Source: Cryptomeria japonica (Eukaryota > Streptophyta > Pinopsida > Cupressales > Cupressaceae). Taken from it: a DNA stretch of 64,000 bases. The translations under genes were made by a program, and so were the position numbers. The DNA lies in assembly GCF_030272615.1 (NCBI RefSeq), contig NC_081410.1, positions 571,473,152-571,537,151 of the forward strand. Direction: 5' to 3'. The notes under the pieces are model-generated. The model ran no database searches and had not been told where the DNA came from. It saw only the letters and a list, made by a program, of their open reading frames with translations. Shown in pieces: positions 23,536 to 36,759 of the stretch (position 1 is its first letter; each line of letters starts with the position of its first letter).

Positions 23536-24475
23536 ACCAAGTAGGGATTAAATGTGCAAGGCGAGAAACACTTAATATGGTAGAAATAGCTATTTTGGAG
23601 TTAGCTAACAACAAGAATTCTTCTCATTTGGCAAAAGGGATTAGATTCTCTTAGTGGGATAAGTAGATGGAGAAAGTTTGGAGTGGTCTCGAGATAACCC
23701 CATTCTTTGGCCTTCGAGGGGATGTTAGTAGGAAGGCTATAGAAGAGTGTTTTTGGACTCCTCCCCAACTTAGATGTTTGAAATTAAATTTTGATGGAGT
23801 GTCTCGTGGCAATCTAGGGGTATCTAGGGTAGGTGGGGTGATTCTTTCTAGGATGAATCAATAGTGACAAGTTACTCCTTCCCTTTGCAAAAGGATACTA
23901 ACAACATAGATAAATTCAATGCATTGATAGAAGGTCTATTTCTTTGCAAAGATTTGTAAATTGATAAGATTGACATTGAAGGGGACTCAGTGGTAGTAGT
24001 AAATGTTTTAAGGTCCAAAGCGACTCCCAATTGGAGATTGGACTCTTTATTGGATAGGGCTTTGAAAATTCTAGACTTCTTGCACGATCATAGCATTAAT
24101 CATATGTATAGAGAAGGTAATGGGATAGTAGGTAAATTGGGAAATGTAGTAGCTAATGGACTCCTCCTTAACAAACTAGGTCCTATCGATGAATAAGAAA
24201 TGTCAAGGGAGTGGCGTAAGTTCTGTATGGATAAGAGGAGAAGAAAAAAATTTATAAATTTTTTATTATGCATAAGTGGTGGGTATTATCTCTGGTTGTT
24301 CTCTTTGGTTAGTGCAGGACATTTTGGATATATTAGGTCAGAGATTTGGGTTGTTGAGTTGGCCACCCTTCCACATGAGACATGTCAGCTACTACCCAGT
24401 AGTAAGAAAATATTATGTTTTCTATTTAGAAGGCTAGGTGAATATTTGCATTTAATGAAGCAATATGGCAGCTAG
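23536..24475 (+). pseudogene. LINE RNase H domain fragment (decayed)
   Basis: Reads KVWSGLEITPFFGLRGDVSRKA at about 23,670-23,735. A plant RNase H-like (RVT_3) domain follows: PPQLRCLKLNFDGVSRGNLG (the first catalytic D in FDG), VGGVI, FNALIEGL (E), IEGDSVVVVN (second D) and YREGNGIVGKLGNVVA, where the usual N.. ADALA motif is altered. One frameshift or stop near 23,862 separates the first D from the rest. This domain normally ends LINE ORF2. It may belong to the same LINE as 11755-13345, displaced by intervening insertions, or to another copy. Confidence 0.75.
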
Positions 24476-25645
24476 GATAGGCCAACTAGCTTCACACAAG
24501 ATTTAAGTCACATCATATTGAATTTTGGTTGATATGTAAGATTTGGAACATTTCAAAACAATGGAAAAGATGATCAAGCTCTATATATTAATAAAACATT
24601 TATTTTTTTCCTTATCAATAAGTTAATAAAAATTTGGGAAATATTTCTATACATACATTCCTTGGCTTGGTTGAATTTATTTGAAGTTGTGAGGTGGTGT
24701 TTTGGGTAGGTTTTTAGATGGATTCGCCCATTAGGCTTATGTTTAAGAAGAGGTAGATGGCCTTTTTAAGCATTGTGACCAATAAGTGCCTAATAGAAGT
24801 GACGAATCATTCTTGTCATTTGTTCATCCATGTGGTTAAGAGGGTTTTGGGAGATGAATTCATTTGAGAAAATCATAGATACATAGTGAATTTGGACATC
24901 CTTACTTTCTTTCTGGCATCTGTCTTATGGATGGGGGTGAAGAAGCTCATGTTTAAGGATCTCTCTAGAACGGTATTCAAAAATGGTCTCCTGGGTGATA
25001 TTGAGCGGGTGCTTCATAATGTGGATGGGAATTTAACCATTACCTATCCCAAGCATTACTTTCATTTTAGATTCTCTAGGAAACTGTTTCCAAGATTTTG
25101 GGTGATTAATAATAGTGATATGCCTCTACATATCAAAAGACCCATTGCTCAAACGAGTCTATAATTTCTTAAAAGACTCATGGGTTTCACTTCAAATATT
25201 TTATTGTTTGGTGTCATTGGTGATGCAATCGATGAGGAGGAAGATTAAGTTGTGGATTTTAAAAGAGATGAAAACATTAATGGTATGGGTAGCGATGATT
25301 TGAGTGATTGTTGGAGTTACTTCCACTGTAGGAGCTCGTCAAACTCATGCCCCTAGAGTGGATGAAGTTGTTCCTTCAAACATCTCTTCCTTTCTGGAGT
25401 AACCATTGTTTTGTCATAAATTCAAATATTTTTTCTCTGGTCACCTATGTAGACTTGTTAAGGGCATTATGTATTTCTTTGTTTCAAGACAAAAATTTTG
25501 TCACATTTCGATTGACATGTTTTGTGGGTAGTTCTAGTTTAGTAGAAAACTATGGTCTATTTCAGGGCTTGGCCCTCTGTTATATGTAATTTTTTGTTAT
25601 TAATATAAATACTTTGGCCTAGACCCTTACTCGAGCAAAAAAAAA
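24476..25645 (+). other. Remnant sequence with possible LINE 3' end
   Basis: Short frames at 24886-25164 and 25347-25589 have no recognised family. The stretch ends GGCCTAGACCCTTACTCGAG followed by an A-run (about 25,639-25,648), which could be the 3' terminus of a LINE. No flanking duplication was identified. Confidence 0.35.
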
Positions 25646-25749
25646 ATATATATATATTTTTGCTGAATTTCTATTTAAAGATAAATTTAAATTATATTAT
25701 TACAATAAAATAATTAATATTAATATTATTACAATAATTAAAATAACTT

Positions 25750-27440
25750 ATAATCTAACCTTTAAAAAATAGAGATATCTCATATTATTCTTAAACCTAA
25801 ATCACTTAAATAGAAATGGAACTATTAAAGTAAATTAATAAAGAATAAAGACAAATTAAACTATTGGCACTAAAAAGTCTAAGAAGAAACAATTCACTTA
25901 GCTAACCTTCCTTGATTAATATATTATTTGAGCTTGACAACACTACACCTTCCTTCACTTTAAATTGAAATACTTGATATAAAAATTTGGCTATATTCCC
26001 ATATTTAAAAGCCTTTTCAACTCTTCAATATGAAATGAGTGGTGAAACAATATTTAAATGAGTGAAACGCTAAATAGAGGGAAGGGCTTAGGAGAAGATA
26101 AGGATAGAAGGTTGAAATAATCAAAATATAAGACTCTAAAATTAAGGTGATGAGACAAGAAGAGGTTAAATGAGTGGTGAAAGGAAATTTAAATGACTCA
26201 AATGTTAGATATAGGGAGAGCTTAGGAGAAAATAATGATGGTGGGTTAAAATAATCAAAATATAGGGCTCCAAAGTTAAGGTGATGAGACAAATCATATG
26301 GAGTATGATGGGGATTACCTATGGAAAAACCTAAAAACAAAAATTCAATATTTTATTTGATATAGAAAATTTAATAGTACCCTTTCTCTTACAATTATAA
26401 AATTTGAATTTAATAAATGTATTTTATGATGTTTAGTATTGGGACCAACAAGTTGTTTCTACACTATGACCCCAAAAAGGGGATGAGGGCCTTCATTGTG
26501 GTGGCGACATAAAAAAGATTGGTGAAATCAATAAAAATTGAAAGAAGAGGATTTATACAAAGATATGAAACTAAATTTATTTAAGAAAAATGATCTAATA
26601 GTAGATAAATATCCATCTTCTATAATTTTATGAGTTTATAAAAACTTATCAATCATGTTCAATTTTAAAACATGAAATAAATTACTCTCTCCAAAAAATA
26701 AATTGCATACTTCAAATTTATTATTGAAAGTTTAAACACTCTTACAAAACTCTTAATAGACCCTAAATCTATTATATTGTTTCTTAAATCTTAGATTGAC
26801 ATAATTTGTTATATTATTTGCAACAAATAATAAAACCTTTAACATTATCATAGAATCTTTGAAAAACCTTAAATTGAGATAGATTTTATTATATTATAAT
26901 TTAATTGAAATAGTAAACCCTAAAAAAAATAGAGATCTCTCATATTATTCTTAAGTCTATATTACTGAAATAGAAATGGATCTCTTAAAGTAAGATAAAC
27001 AAAGAAAAATTAAATTATTAGCAATTAAAAAGTGTAAGAAGAATCTATTCACATACCTTGTGACTTTCCTTGATCTATGTATTATTTTAAGCTCTTACAA
27101 CACTACACCTTCATCATGAATTGAAATACTTGATAGAAAATTTTGGCTATAAATTTGGTTATGTTCCCTTGAATTAGAAAGTTTTTTAACTCTTCAATGT
27201 GACACCAATGGTGAAATGACATTTAAATGAGTGGAATTTTAGATATAAGGAGGCTTAGGAGAAGATAAAGATGGAGAGTTGAAATAGTCAAAATATAGGG
27301 CTCTAAAATTAAAGTTATGAGACAAATCATATGGAATATGATGGGGATTGCACATGGAAGAACCTAAATAAGAAATTAAATGTTTTATTTTATATACAAC
27401 AATTAATAGTAGCATTTCACTTTTAATTTTATTTCATATA
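25750..27440. repeat. Direct duplication of about 550 bp, two diverged copies
   Basis: The block from about 25,758 to 26,390 is repeated at about 26,925-27,420. Shared words include ATAGAGATMTCTCATATTAT, GAAATACTTGATA, GGCTTAGGAGAAGATAA and GACAAATCATATGGA. The first copy also has an inner duplication of about 135-150 bp (around 26,030-26,165 and 26,166-26,310). AT-rich, no ORF with support. Probably two copies of one non-coding repeat. Confidence 0.7.
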
Positions 27441-27479
27441 TGATGTAGACCTAAGCAAGGAAAATAGATATGAACTTGT

Positions 27480-28540
27480 GACAAAAAATTTGGGTTGAAA
27501 TGTTTGGACTACGGGGAGCAAGTTGCTCTATGCCGCTGAATATTGAGGGAAAACAAGCTTGTTTTCTTTTCAGATCAAGATGATGCACAATATCCACTAT
27601 CAGAAGGTTGTAAAAATATTTTGGGACCAAGGGTAGGTGGTCATCCTAGTCCTTCACTTTTTGTGCCTTAAAAAGTTGAGATTGATTGTCATTGTCTACT
27701 CTATCAGATTCCTTTCTTGTAGATCCTAAGATAATTTGCTCAGATTTGTAATGTTTAATTGAATATTGATGATGTAAATCTCTTTAGATGTGATGACAAA
27801 TATTAATGCAATAACATGACAACACATAGAAGAGTCCAACACTAAAATATGCTTGCACAAAAGTTTCCATGATTTTCTCCATGATGCTTGAAGGATATGG
27901 TGGGATGAAATAATTCCTTGAATGCTTGAGAATGCTTTATGATGACTGCTTAATGAAGGCACAAATGATGGGGTAGAAGATGGATGTCAAAATTAACTGA
28001 TATGATGCCTTTGTATAGTGTTCGCTAGGTAAACTACCAATTAGGTTGACCTCCAATGTTCACATTGAGGTACGGGGACCAAAACTCATTAGGTAGGGAG
28101 TGCCCTGACTTATTTAAATTGGGGCCTATTTAAGGGGGGTCGTGGCACCTAGGAAACCCTAGTCTAGACAAGGGTTCCTGAAGCACCCTTGTCCTCCCAA
28201 AATAGGGTAAACAAGGTCAGGTTTAGGAGCACATGGTCTGAGGATGGGTTCTACTCAGCCATGCAACTAAGTGACATCATATTTGGAGTAATACAAGCTA
28301 GAATGGACCTGGGGAAAGCTAGGATGGGATATGCTAAAGTAGGGACACAAAAGGTGGTGTAAATTGTACAAGGTTACAATTTAAAATGCTATATAAATTT
28401 CATTTTGGAGCATGTTAGTGCAAACATAAATTCACCATTGAATTTGGAGTCTCCAAGAAAGTTAGTTCTAACTTTTGTATTATTTAATTTCATCACTATA
28501 TGATACAATTGTAAACTAGGGTTGAAAATTTAGATCTAAT
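27480..28540 (-). repeat. LTR-element leader-like fragment
   Basis: No ORF. GC-balanced stretches such as CACCTAGGAAACCCTAGTC and the minus-strand TCAGACCATGTGC resemble parts of the insertion at 8,686-11,338 (TCAGACCATGTGC near 10,045). I read it as a decayed minus-strand copy of a related repeat. Low certainty. Confidence 0.35.
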
Positions 28541-28630
28541 GTGTTTTTTTTTTGGAGCAATTTTTAGTCCAAATGGATGCTACAATAAAATTCCAAAGGT
28601 CCAAAAACTCATATTTTCATATAAAAAATT

Positions 28631-29084
28631 TTCACTTTCGACAAATTTACTTCTTTTGCAATTTTTTTATTTTGCTAAGAGATTTGTTAATAGAGGCTAA
28701 ATTCAACCCTTTGAAAAGAAACATAACTTTTCATCTTTAAGTTGGATTTTTGTAAACAATATGTCATTGAAAATCTTTTTTATGTACTTTTCAGGGGTGT
28801 GGGTTTTGCTATTAGATATACCTTTTGGTAAATATTATTATTAAATAAAATTTAATAAAAATTCACTTTTGACAAATTTATTTTTTTTGCATTTTTTTTA
28901 TTTTGCTAAGAGATTTGTTAATAGAGGCTAAATTCAACCCTTTGAAAAGAAACATAACTTTTCATCTTTAAGTTGGATTTTTGTAAACAATATGTCATTG
29001 AAAACCTTTTTTATGTACTTTTCAGGGGTGTAGGTTTTGTTATTAGATATACCTTTTGGTAAATATTATTATTAAATATAATTT
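28631..29084. repeat. Tandem duplication, period 231 bp
   Basis: 28631-28861 is repeated almost perfectly at 28862-29084, including the landmark GAGATTTGTTAATAGAGGC. The few differences are mostly in T-run lengths. AT-rich, non-coding. Confidence 0.9.
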
Positions 29085-32000
29085 GATCTTAATTTTTTTA
29101 TTCTGATCTCATAAATTTTTACATAGATACCCATTTTTTATGATTCTTGTGAGATTGAAAAATTTAGGAGCTCCATCAAATGATTTATGAGCTCTTTTTA
29201 GATTCAACCCTTGGCACATTTTATTCAATTATTGATGTTTGCATTCCAGATGATTACTTAGACATGCTAGCACTTGAGAAGGTGTTGTTTTGACCAAACC
29301 AATTCATTTCAACTACTTGATATGTATTGATCTTTTATTTAACCATTTGAAGATGCATCATCATTATAACAATTATTTATTCTTGACACATCCACATTAC
29401 AGTCAATAGTTTCACTACTCCATAAATAATGCAAGCTCTAGGATAATATAGCTTAATGAAAAATCAATTGTTTCACACCTCAAATAATTTTATGAATAAA
29501 TAAGAGATTTCAAGATAAAGATAATGTTGTGCACTAATAAAATCACTATCAATATAATCATCGCGCCATGTTATATAATGATAAAATAAAATAGACTCAC
29601 CTCCTTTGTCAACCTATTACTGAATAAAAATAATGCAATACAAAATCCTCCCTTATGTACAAAGAACAAGTTCATGTACGAATTGTTGTTTATATCTCAC
29701 ATAAATATCCAATTATTGGTGCCACCTAAGAGAGATGAGGAGCTCTAATGTATTTTAAATTTGTTTTTTTGTTTGATCTTCCACATGAACAATTGAATTG
29801 ATGATATACATGCACTTCATAGTTATAGAAATAGAAAAAAATTAAGGACCCTACCACTAAATATTATAGAAACATACTATTCAATGGTGAAACAAATATT
29901 TGGACAACTTCCCATAATTGTTTATAATGTTTAACCATGGCATAGAGCTTATCTAACATCAAAATTGGGGAACATGAAAATTAAAAAATAAAAGGGGCTT
30001 GAGCCTACTACATAATAATGTAAATTTTTCAAACTAACAAAACAATGGGAGAACCTAACAACCTTGTGACACACTTTAGGTTTTTGGAAAGCAAAGGATT
30101 CTCAACTCAACATCATGATTGAGAACATCTACACAACCAACATTCTTACATTATTACAACATCTACTTATGTGATCCATAGTTACTATAGTCTATGTGTA
30201 CATGCATAAAATAATGAAGGGTGGAACTTCCAAGCTATGTCATGGTTGTAGACTACCTAATGGTTTACTATAATACTTGAACTTAGAAACTTTGACAATA
30301 CATTAAAAAAGCAAGGGTCAACACATAAACTTGATAACACATGGGGAATGCAAAGGTTGTTGGATTAAAAATATCAACATCCACACAATAATTTTTGTTT
30401 AGTGACTATTCTACATAGACACAAATGGATCTTTTGTCAATAATGATATCTATGTATGACTACTAATCACACAATACATGAGCACAACATCACATGTCAA
30501 CATAAAGGAACATGATATTGTTTAATCAAATCTCAACCTTTGAAACTTAATATTATCATTAAAATATATTGGTAGAGCACACTAAAATCATAAAGATCAT
30601 ATGTAGGCAACCATGGCTATATTAGTAGAGCACACTAAGATCATAAAGATCATATTTTGGCCACCATGTGACTATATTAAAAAGAACAATAAGTGGAAGG
30701 TGAGATATGGAGAATAAAGAGTCATAATTGGGTTGAGGAGGGGGATATAGGACAAAATTAAAATAATTTAATGGGGTCCATTAAATTAATAACTTGCATT
30801 AACAATTAACGATAGGTCATAAAAAATGGGTGCACACAAGATGGTAAAAAAAATTACAATCATGGGTGCAAGCCAATAGGTATTTTAAGCAAGTGCTGTT
30901 TAGATTATAAGGCTTTGTTACAATAGAAGATTATCTATTATAAAACAAAGATGAATTTATAGTCGTAACAAAACTAACATAGTAAATGGTGTTTCTTCTT
31001 ATTGATTTGTGTAATGTGATTTATAAAAGATTTTGAAGACCACTTGTAAACTCCTCACCCATATTTTGCACATGCATTCCAACTAAAATACCTAATCATA
31101 TATATTTATTAAATTATACACATTTCACTTAATATTGAAGTTATATATTAAATTACAGTGTGATTTAATTAAAAATCATAATATATACATACAATAAGAT
31201 ATGGCTTTAAAAATTGATCTGTTAGACAAACTCCCTTCAATCTTGGGACTATCTAAGAAGTCATCCAAGCTCATCATCATTCGCCTACTAACTAAAACAA
31301 TTTACATAAAATCAAAACACATTAAGATATAATAGCAAATAAAACAAAATATACCCAAATTGTGCCTACCACAAGTATGCTCTCCATTTTGGAAATAGCC
31401 ACGCAACGATATAAATCGCTAGCCATATAAGATAAAAGAAACACACCAGAGAATGCGCCTCTTATATAGCCAATGATTTATTTGGGTGCATAACCAGTTC
31501 CTCCATTTTGACATCGTCTCATAACCCAATCAACCAATACACACAAACCAACAAACAATGACTATTTAAAACAAAAATAACCTAAACAAAGACACATTGA
31601 CATAAAGTAAAAGACCACCAACAAATTCTTGCATGCGGTATAATGTAAATTAGCAAGAGAATACGATTGAGCATGACAAAAACATTAGCAAAACCGTGAA
31701 ATATTAAACTTCATATTATTAACTTTATTGTCATTAAATAAACGAAGATATTTTGGTGTGGCCCGAATTTTACTAAGTCAATCACTCACAACCATAATAG
31801 GCGTCTGGTCAAAGAAGGCATCTCACCTCTTAATTTTTTACTATTATTAATGTGGAAAAATGTGAAACGCATATTCTTCTTGTAGAATAGAAAAAGTCCA
31901 TCAGGATTTGTAATGGAGGGTAAAACTAGAACTCTAGCATAGTTGGATTAGACAACTAGTTTTAATAATAATAAAATGATAGGATGAATGCGCCAAAAGA

Positions 32001-32925
32001 TGGCATCTCAATACTTTGGTTTCGTAATTTATTATTTTCATTAATATAAAATCAAAAGTTATAATTTGTATGTTCTTTTAAAATTCTGTCTTACCCGTGA
32101 AAGAGATAGTCCGGTTACATCAGACGGGTCCTTTGTTGCTTGATTGTCATTTTCTTTAATCTGTTTCATATAAGTCTGATAATAATTGTCCATGTTATGA
32201 TGTCACTACCATATAATTCCACGTAATATTTATTTCAAGGCATTCAAATATGTATGATACATTTTGGGAGATACATGACCATAAATATGTAGTGAAAATT
32301 ACTATTCTATTTTTATTTTGATCAAAATAAATTAAATTGGAATGCTAAACACATTCAACAAAATTATTAATAAATTTTGTGTACTACCGTGGTTGAACTG
32401 TGAAATTGATGCTAACTAATGTGTATGATGATTTTAATTATCGTAATTGAATGATATAACTTTAAGTAAATTATTTTGATTATACACATTATGGATATAT
32501 TGATGTTTTATTGAATGTGCATAGGTAATTGATTACTAGAGAATGGAAGAAACATCATGACCCTGACCTTAACCATCTCCACCCTAAAATAGTTATAATA
32601 AGTCTATTTGCACTAAAACCGTTCGGGTGAACTATGTTAACTTATTTTCTTAAAGATTAAATCTAAAATCTTAATTCAATGTTTTGATGGATAGGTATAA
32701 TTCATTGGGGCCTAAAGATGTGAAGTTGGGTGCAAACGTATAGAAAATTTAGTGATAATTTTATTGTCAATAAAAGTGATTTTAAAACCAAAAAATTTTT
32801 AAAAGGTAAATTAAAATTCTTCATTTTTCAATTTAAACCAAAAAATATGCACAATTCAAAAATGGAATTTTTGTAGTTAACCTGGAGGGAGACAAATTAG
32901 TTTTTGTGTTGGAACTTCATGGAGC
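29085..32925. other. AT-rich stretch without a recognised gene
   Basis: About 3.8 kb with no convincing ORF or RNA gene. It includes a small tandem duplication at 30567-30674. A minus-strand frame near 31,390-31,510 reads like a short hydrophobic peptide but has stops and no family match. Confidence 0.6.
30567..30674. repeat. Tandem duplication, period 53 bp
   Basis: Two diverged copies, each starting TATTRGTAGAGCACACTA and sharing ATCATAAAGATCATAT. Confidence 0.75.
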
Positions 32926-33059
32926 AAATTGACATTCCATTTTTGTTTAGGTCATTGTTTGAAAAAAAAAACCCCACTGTTATTTTTGTTTAGGTGGTTG
33001 TTTGAAAAACTTACATTCATAAGATATATATATATATATATATATATTAATGAATTTCT

Positions 33060-33395
33060 AAATACATGCAAAATTATACTTTTTGGAAATCTTTTTATAA
33101 GGGATACATACAAAAAAACTTCTAAATGAATTCATTTGACCCCCCAAAAAGATAATGCAAAAGTGATTTTTTATTAGCATTTTGATGGGTAAAAAGGAGA
33201 CTCCATTGCAAATATGATTTAAGACTAGAGAGGTTCTATCCAAGGGGTTTTGATCTAAGAGGCTTTGATCTAACCCTCTTTAATTAATTCTTTCAAATGG
33301 AGCCTCTCAAGGCTTAAATCATTATATTTTCTAAAAAATATGTTATTTTAGCAAAAATCAAGATGTACCATTTTGTAATCCACTATTGTGGGATG
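33060..33395 (-). repeat. Inverted copy of the repeat at 8990-9300
   Basis: The reverse complement aligns over about 300 bp with 8990-9300. Shared words are GGGGGGTCAAATGAATTCAT, GATAGAACCTCTCTA and TTGATTTAAGC-like blocks. By eye the identity is roughly three quarters. A dinucleotide (TA) run precedes it at about 33,027-33,048. Confidence 0.75.
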
Positions 33396-33519
33396 TTGAC
33401 TTAGTAGGCTAACAAGCCTTTAGTGTCTTCCCCAACATCGACATAAAAATTAATAGATAAAACTAAGCTAGTTATAGAACTACTTTATGTACATGATTTA
33501 TTATTTATGTTTAAAAATA

Positions 33520-35600
33520 TGTTCTGATTAGATTAAAATAGGATAGGCCCAAATTATTACATAGCTAGTAAAGAGAAGAAACCCAAAGTCTCACAAGGAG
33601 TGAGAGCCCGAAACTAGAAGGCCACCTACCAAAAAGAAAATAACCCATTTGACACCTACAACTAAACACCACAAAACTAGAAGACAAGACTAGATGAAAA
33701 AGACAAAAATAAACAGTCACACCCCCATCGAAGACACAAACCTATGACCTTCCTATTGGGGGGGTTCTCCATTTTTCAATCTTGACTCATCACTTTCAAT
33801 TTGTTAGAAAAGTAGAGCCTCTTGCTCAAACATTTACCTAAAGAAATAACAGGGGATTTGACACAACTTTCATCCTTGACACTAACAACTCCATTCTTCT
33901 ACCAAGAGAACATTCCAAGTGATGTTTCCTTTTAGCCTACCTCCTTTTGATTTCCTCCTAAATGGCTTAGAGAGCGACACATTTATTCTTCAATATTTTA
34001 TTTTTTTAGGCTATCATTTCCTCCATTTTCCTCTTGAGGGATAACTAGTTATCCTACAAAACCTCAATTATCTTCATTGTCTCCTTTTTATCATCCTTCT
34101 AGTAAATATTTTCATATATCCCCCTTCAATTTCTCTTCTTTCCCTTCACACTTCTCAAGTGTATCCACTAAATCATTTTCTACCACCCAAACCCTTTTAT
34201 GCATTGCCCAAGTGGAATCTATTATGTCCACCTCAGTGGGGGCCTTAACCTTGTTAATTTTCTTTTCCGCCACATTTAGTTGGCCTAGAAGCTAATGGAT
34301 TATAGTTTCCTATTTTTTGTAGGCATAATAGAGCTCTTTGACCTTATTGACAAAGGTAAGGAAATCACATTTTCCTAGTGAGTTAGCAAGTGAGGGGGGA
34401 GGGGAGCCAAATGAGGGGGTAGAAGGTGTGGAAAAATTACCAGTAGGGTTGTCTGGAGTTCAGTCCAAACTAGTAGACCACAAGAAAGAAAAGTCTTGAG
34501 GAATGTTTTCCTCTACCTCTGGCTCTTTAAAAATGCATTTAATAATGAGAGGGGCTATGGGGTTCTTGTTTTCAACTGACCTACTAGGATTAAACTGGGT
34601 AGGGGCCCCTTTGGGCTTAGGAGTGGAGATGATGACATTAATTTCTGGGTTAACTAAAGTTCAACACACAAAGTGGGATTAGTGGGGGCAAGGAGTTGCT
34701 CATCATCCCACAAGTGAGGGTCAAATTTTGGTAGAAATTATACAGATGTAGAATAATCCTCTTTTGTAGGGGAAGGACATTATTAATTTTAGTTATGACC
34801 ATAGACTGAGAGATAGACAAAAAAGGCCAATAAGGGAAATTCATCTTCACACCATACCTTAAATGGTTAAGAATGGGGAATAGCTAAGAATGGAACCATT
34901 TGAATATCCCATATAAAGTGATGTACTTCATTAGGAGTGGCATGTCCTCTTTCAAAATTTGAGGTAAAACATCTCTTTTGAACTTTCTTTGGAGGAAAGT
35001 AACTTTCTCTCCCAACTTTAGGAACCTCAAAAAATTTGCCTTATTGAACTACCCTTAGGTTTCTTTGGGAAGGTCATGCCTTCCACTACAAGACCAATAG
35101 CAGCCATAGCTATTTCCATAGTCACCATGAACTCCACACCCCCCACTTTGACTTTTCCCTCATTGCAGGATTGGTCAAACTACTCAGATAGAGAAGGGTT
35201 GAATCTTGTCATGCCCTCAACAAATGTCACCAAATTGCCTTCCAAAAAATCCATTTGAATCTAGCTTTAATTTTTTTTAAATTGTCATATTTGTCTGACT
35301 CGGTTTGAATAAGAACACCACCCATGGTTTTCTTAGAGATGGAGAAATGGGATGGAGGAAGTAGCTTTGGGATAATAATAGTTAAAGATGATTTTGAAGG
35401 AAGCGTAGCTTTGACTAGATTTAACAATGTGAGTCCACATCACTAGATGATTGAAGTACAATGTGGATAGGATAATAATAAAAAGGAAATTGTTTAATTC
35501 TTTAGGTCCCATTGGGACTAATGTCTTCAAGAATCATGACATGAATATCATCAAGTAGCTCGTACAACATCTAAATATTGAGCTCATTGGAGAAAGGACC
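33520..35600 (-). pseudogene. Accessory-type ORF related to the short LINE-like family (decayed)
   Basis: Minus-strand pieces from about 35,560 down to about 33,800. Among them are KVKVGGVEFMVTMEIAIAAIGL (about 35,165-35,100) and MKMNFPYWPFLSIS...LPLQKRIILHLYNFYQ at 34850-34650. Then come a proline/serine-rich acidic linker and a lysine-rich coiled-coil stretch near 34,050. The arrangement matches that of the 62904-63917 protein, whose N-terminus corresponds to the middle of this one. The 3' end at about 33,520-33,560 (CCTATTTTAATCTAATCAGA) resembles the TTTATCTTAATCAAAAA tail of the other copies. Many stops. This is an inference from layout; an alignment is needed. Confidence 0.5.
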
Positions 35601-36755
35601 AAGGTTCAATAGCCTATTTGTATTCCTATTGCCTTCCCTAAGGGTTTGTTGAATGCCAAGGTGGCCAAAGGATTTATATGAAGCAAAAAAATTATTCTAG
35701 TGGCTGAGATTCATTAGAATATTTTATTAGCTTTGTATAAATTATTTTCATCAAGAATTTCTATTATAGTTCACTCAATTGCTTCCTCTTCAACATTAAA
35801 ATTTATCATATGTTGTCTTTGTTTTATCGTTTACATCATATCCAGTAGAATCATCCTATAACATCTCCAAAGTCTCTTTTGTGTGCTCAATAAATGTATG
35901 AGGAATGTCATCTACTTGGAGTATTTCTTCTTCTATCATTTACTTGAAATAAATTTTGAAAAGGGGAAATATAAATTAGTACTTTATAAAATAGTTTTAA
36001 TGTGATATATAATTATAATTAAAAATTATATAAAATGAAAAATACAATATTTCAAACAAAAGACTTCATGAAATTCTTTATGGATTGTTACACAATAATA
36101 CAATACTCTATAACTAAAAAAATGCTTTTTTATAAAGATGATAATTAAAAACTTCAATTTACATTGCTGAAAAAAAATTATACAGTGGCCTTAGATAGCC
36201 ATAAAATTTATTAAAAAACATACAAAATAATGTTATTAAATTTCAAAACACATCTAACCAAATTATGAAATATTGATTATTATATAACTACAATTTAAAT
36301 TTATAGTCATAATAAATACTTGAAAAGTTGAATGAAAGTCTTATATAAAAATATTTCACAATAAGTTAAGTGAGTCATAAAATTATAATAAAAATAATAA
36401 GAACAATAAACACATCTATTAATTGTATGATGCAAAATGTTAAGTGAGGTTGAATCACTTTCAGTCATTCATCAAAAAAAAAAAAGAAAGAAAGAAAGAA
36501 AGAATTGTGAGAAATAGAATGCACATAAGCCTAATAAATGTTGTAGAGCTAAATTAGAAGAATAAACAAGACATTTAAAAACATCCAATCAAATTCCTTA
36601 TATGTTATTATACTAAAGTGGCTACTAGTAGGTAATCTCTCATACATGTCAAGAAAATAAAACGAATAAGGCATAGCCAACCTCAAAGCATAACCTAAGA
36701 CATTTCTAGATTTTGATTTAATGTTTCTGATAAGCATTCAGTAAAACGCATAAAC
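35601..36755. other. AT-rich stretch downstream of the P450 gene
   Basis: No gene seen. It holds an AAAG microsatellite at about 36,474-36,503. The 3' UTR of the minus-strand P450 must lie in its right part, but no clear poly(A) signal could be assigned. Confidence 0.5.
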
Positions 36756-36759
36756 TAGC

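Noticed and set aside
31390-31520. A minus-strand stretch reading like a small membrane or organellar protein (GGTGYAP, GAFSGVFLL).
   Set aside because: It has a stop, lacks a start and matches no family I can name; probably chance.
36474-36503. AAAG microsatellite and other short AT or TA runs (1885-1900, 17907-17933, 33027-33048).
   Set aside because: Ordinary simple repeats; noted only as possible length markers.
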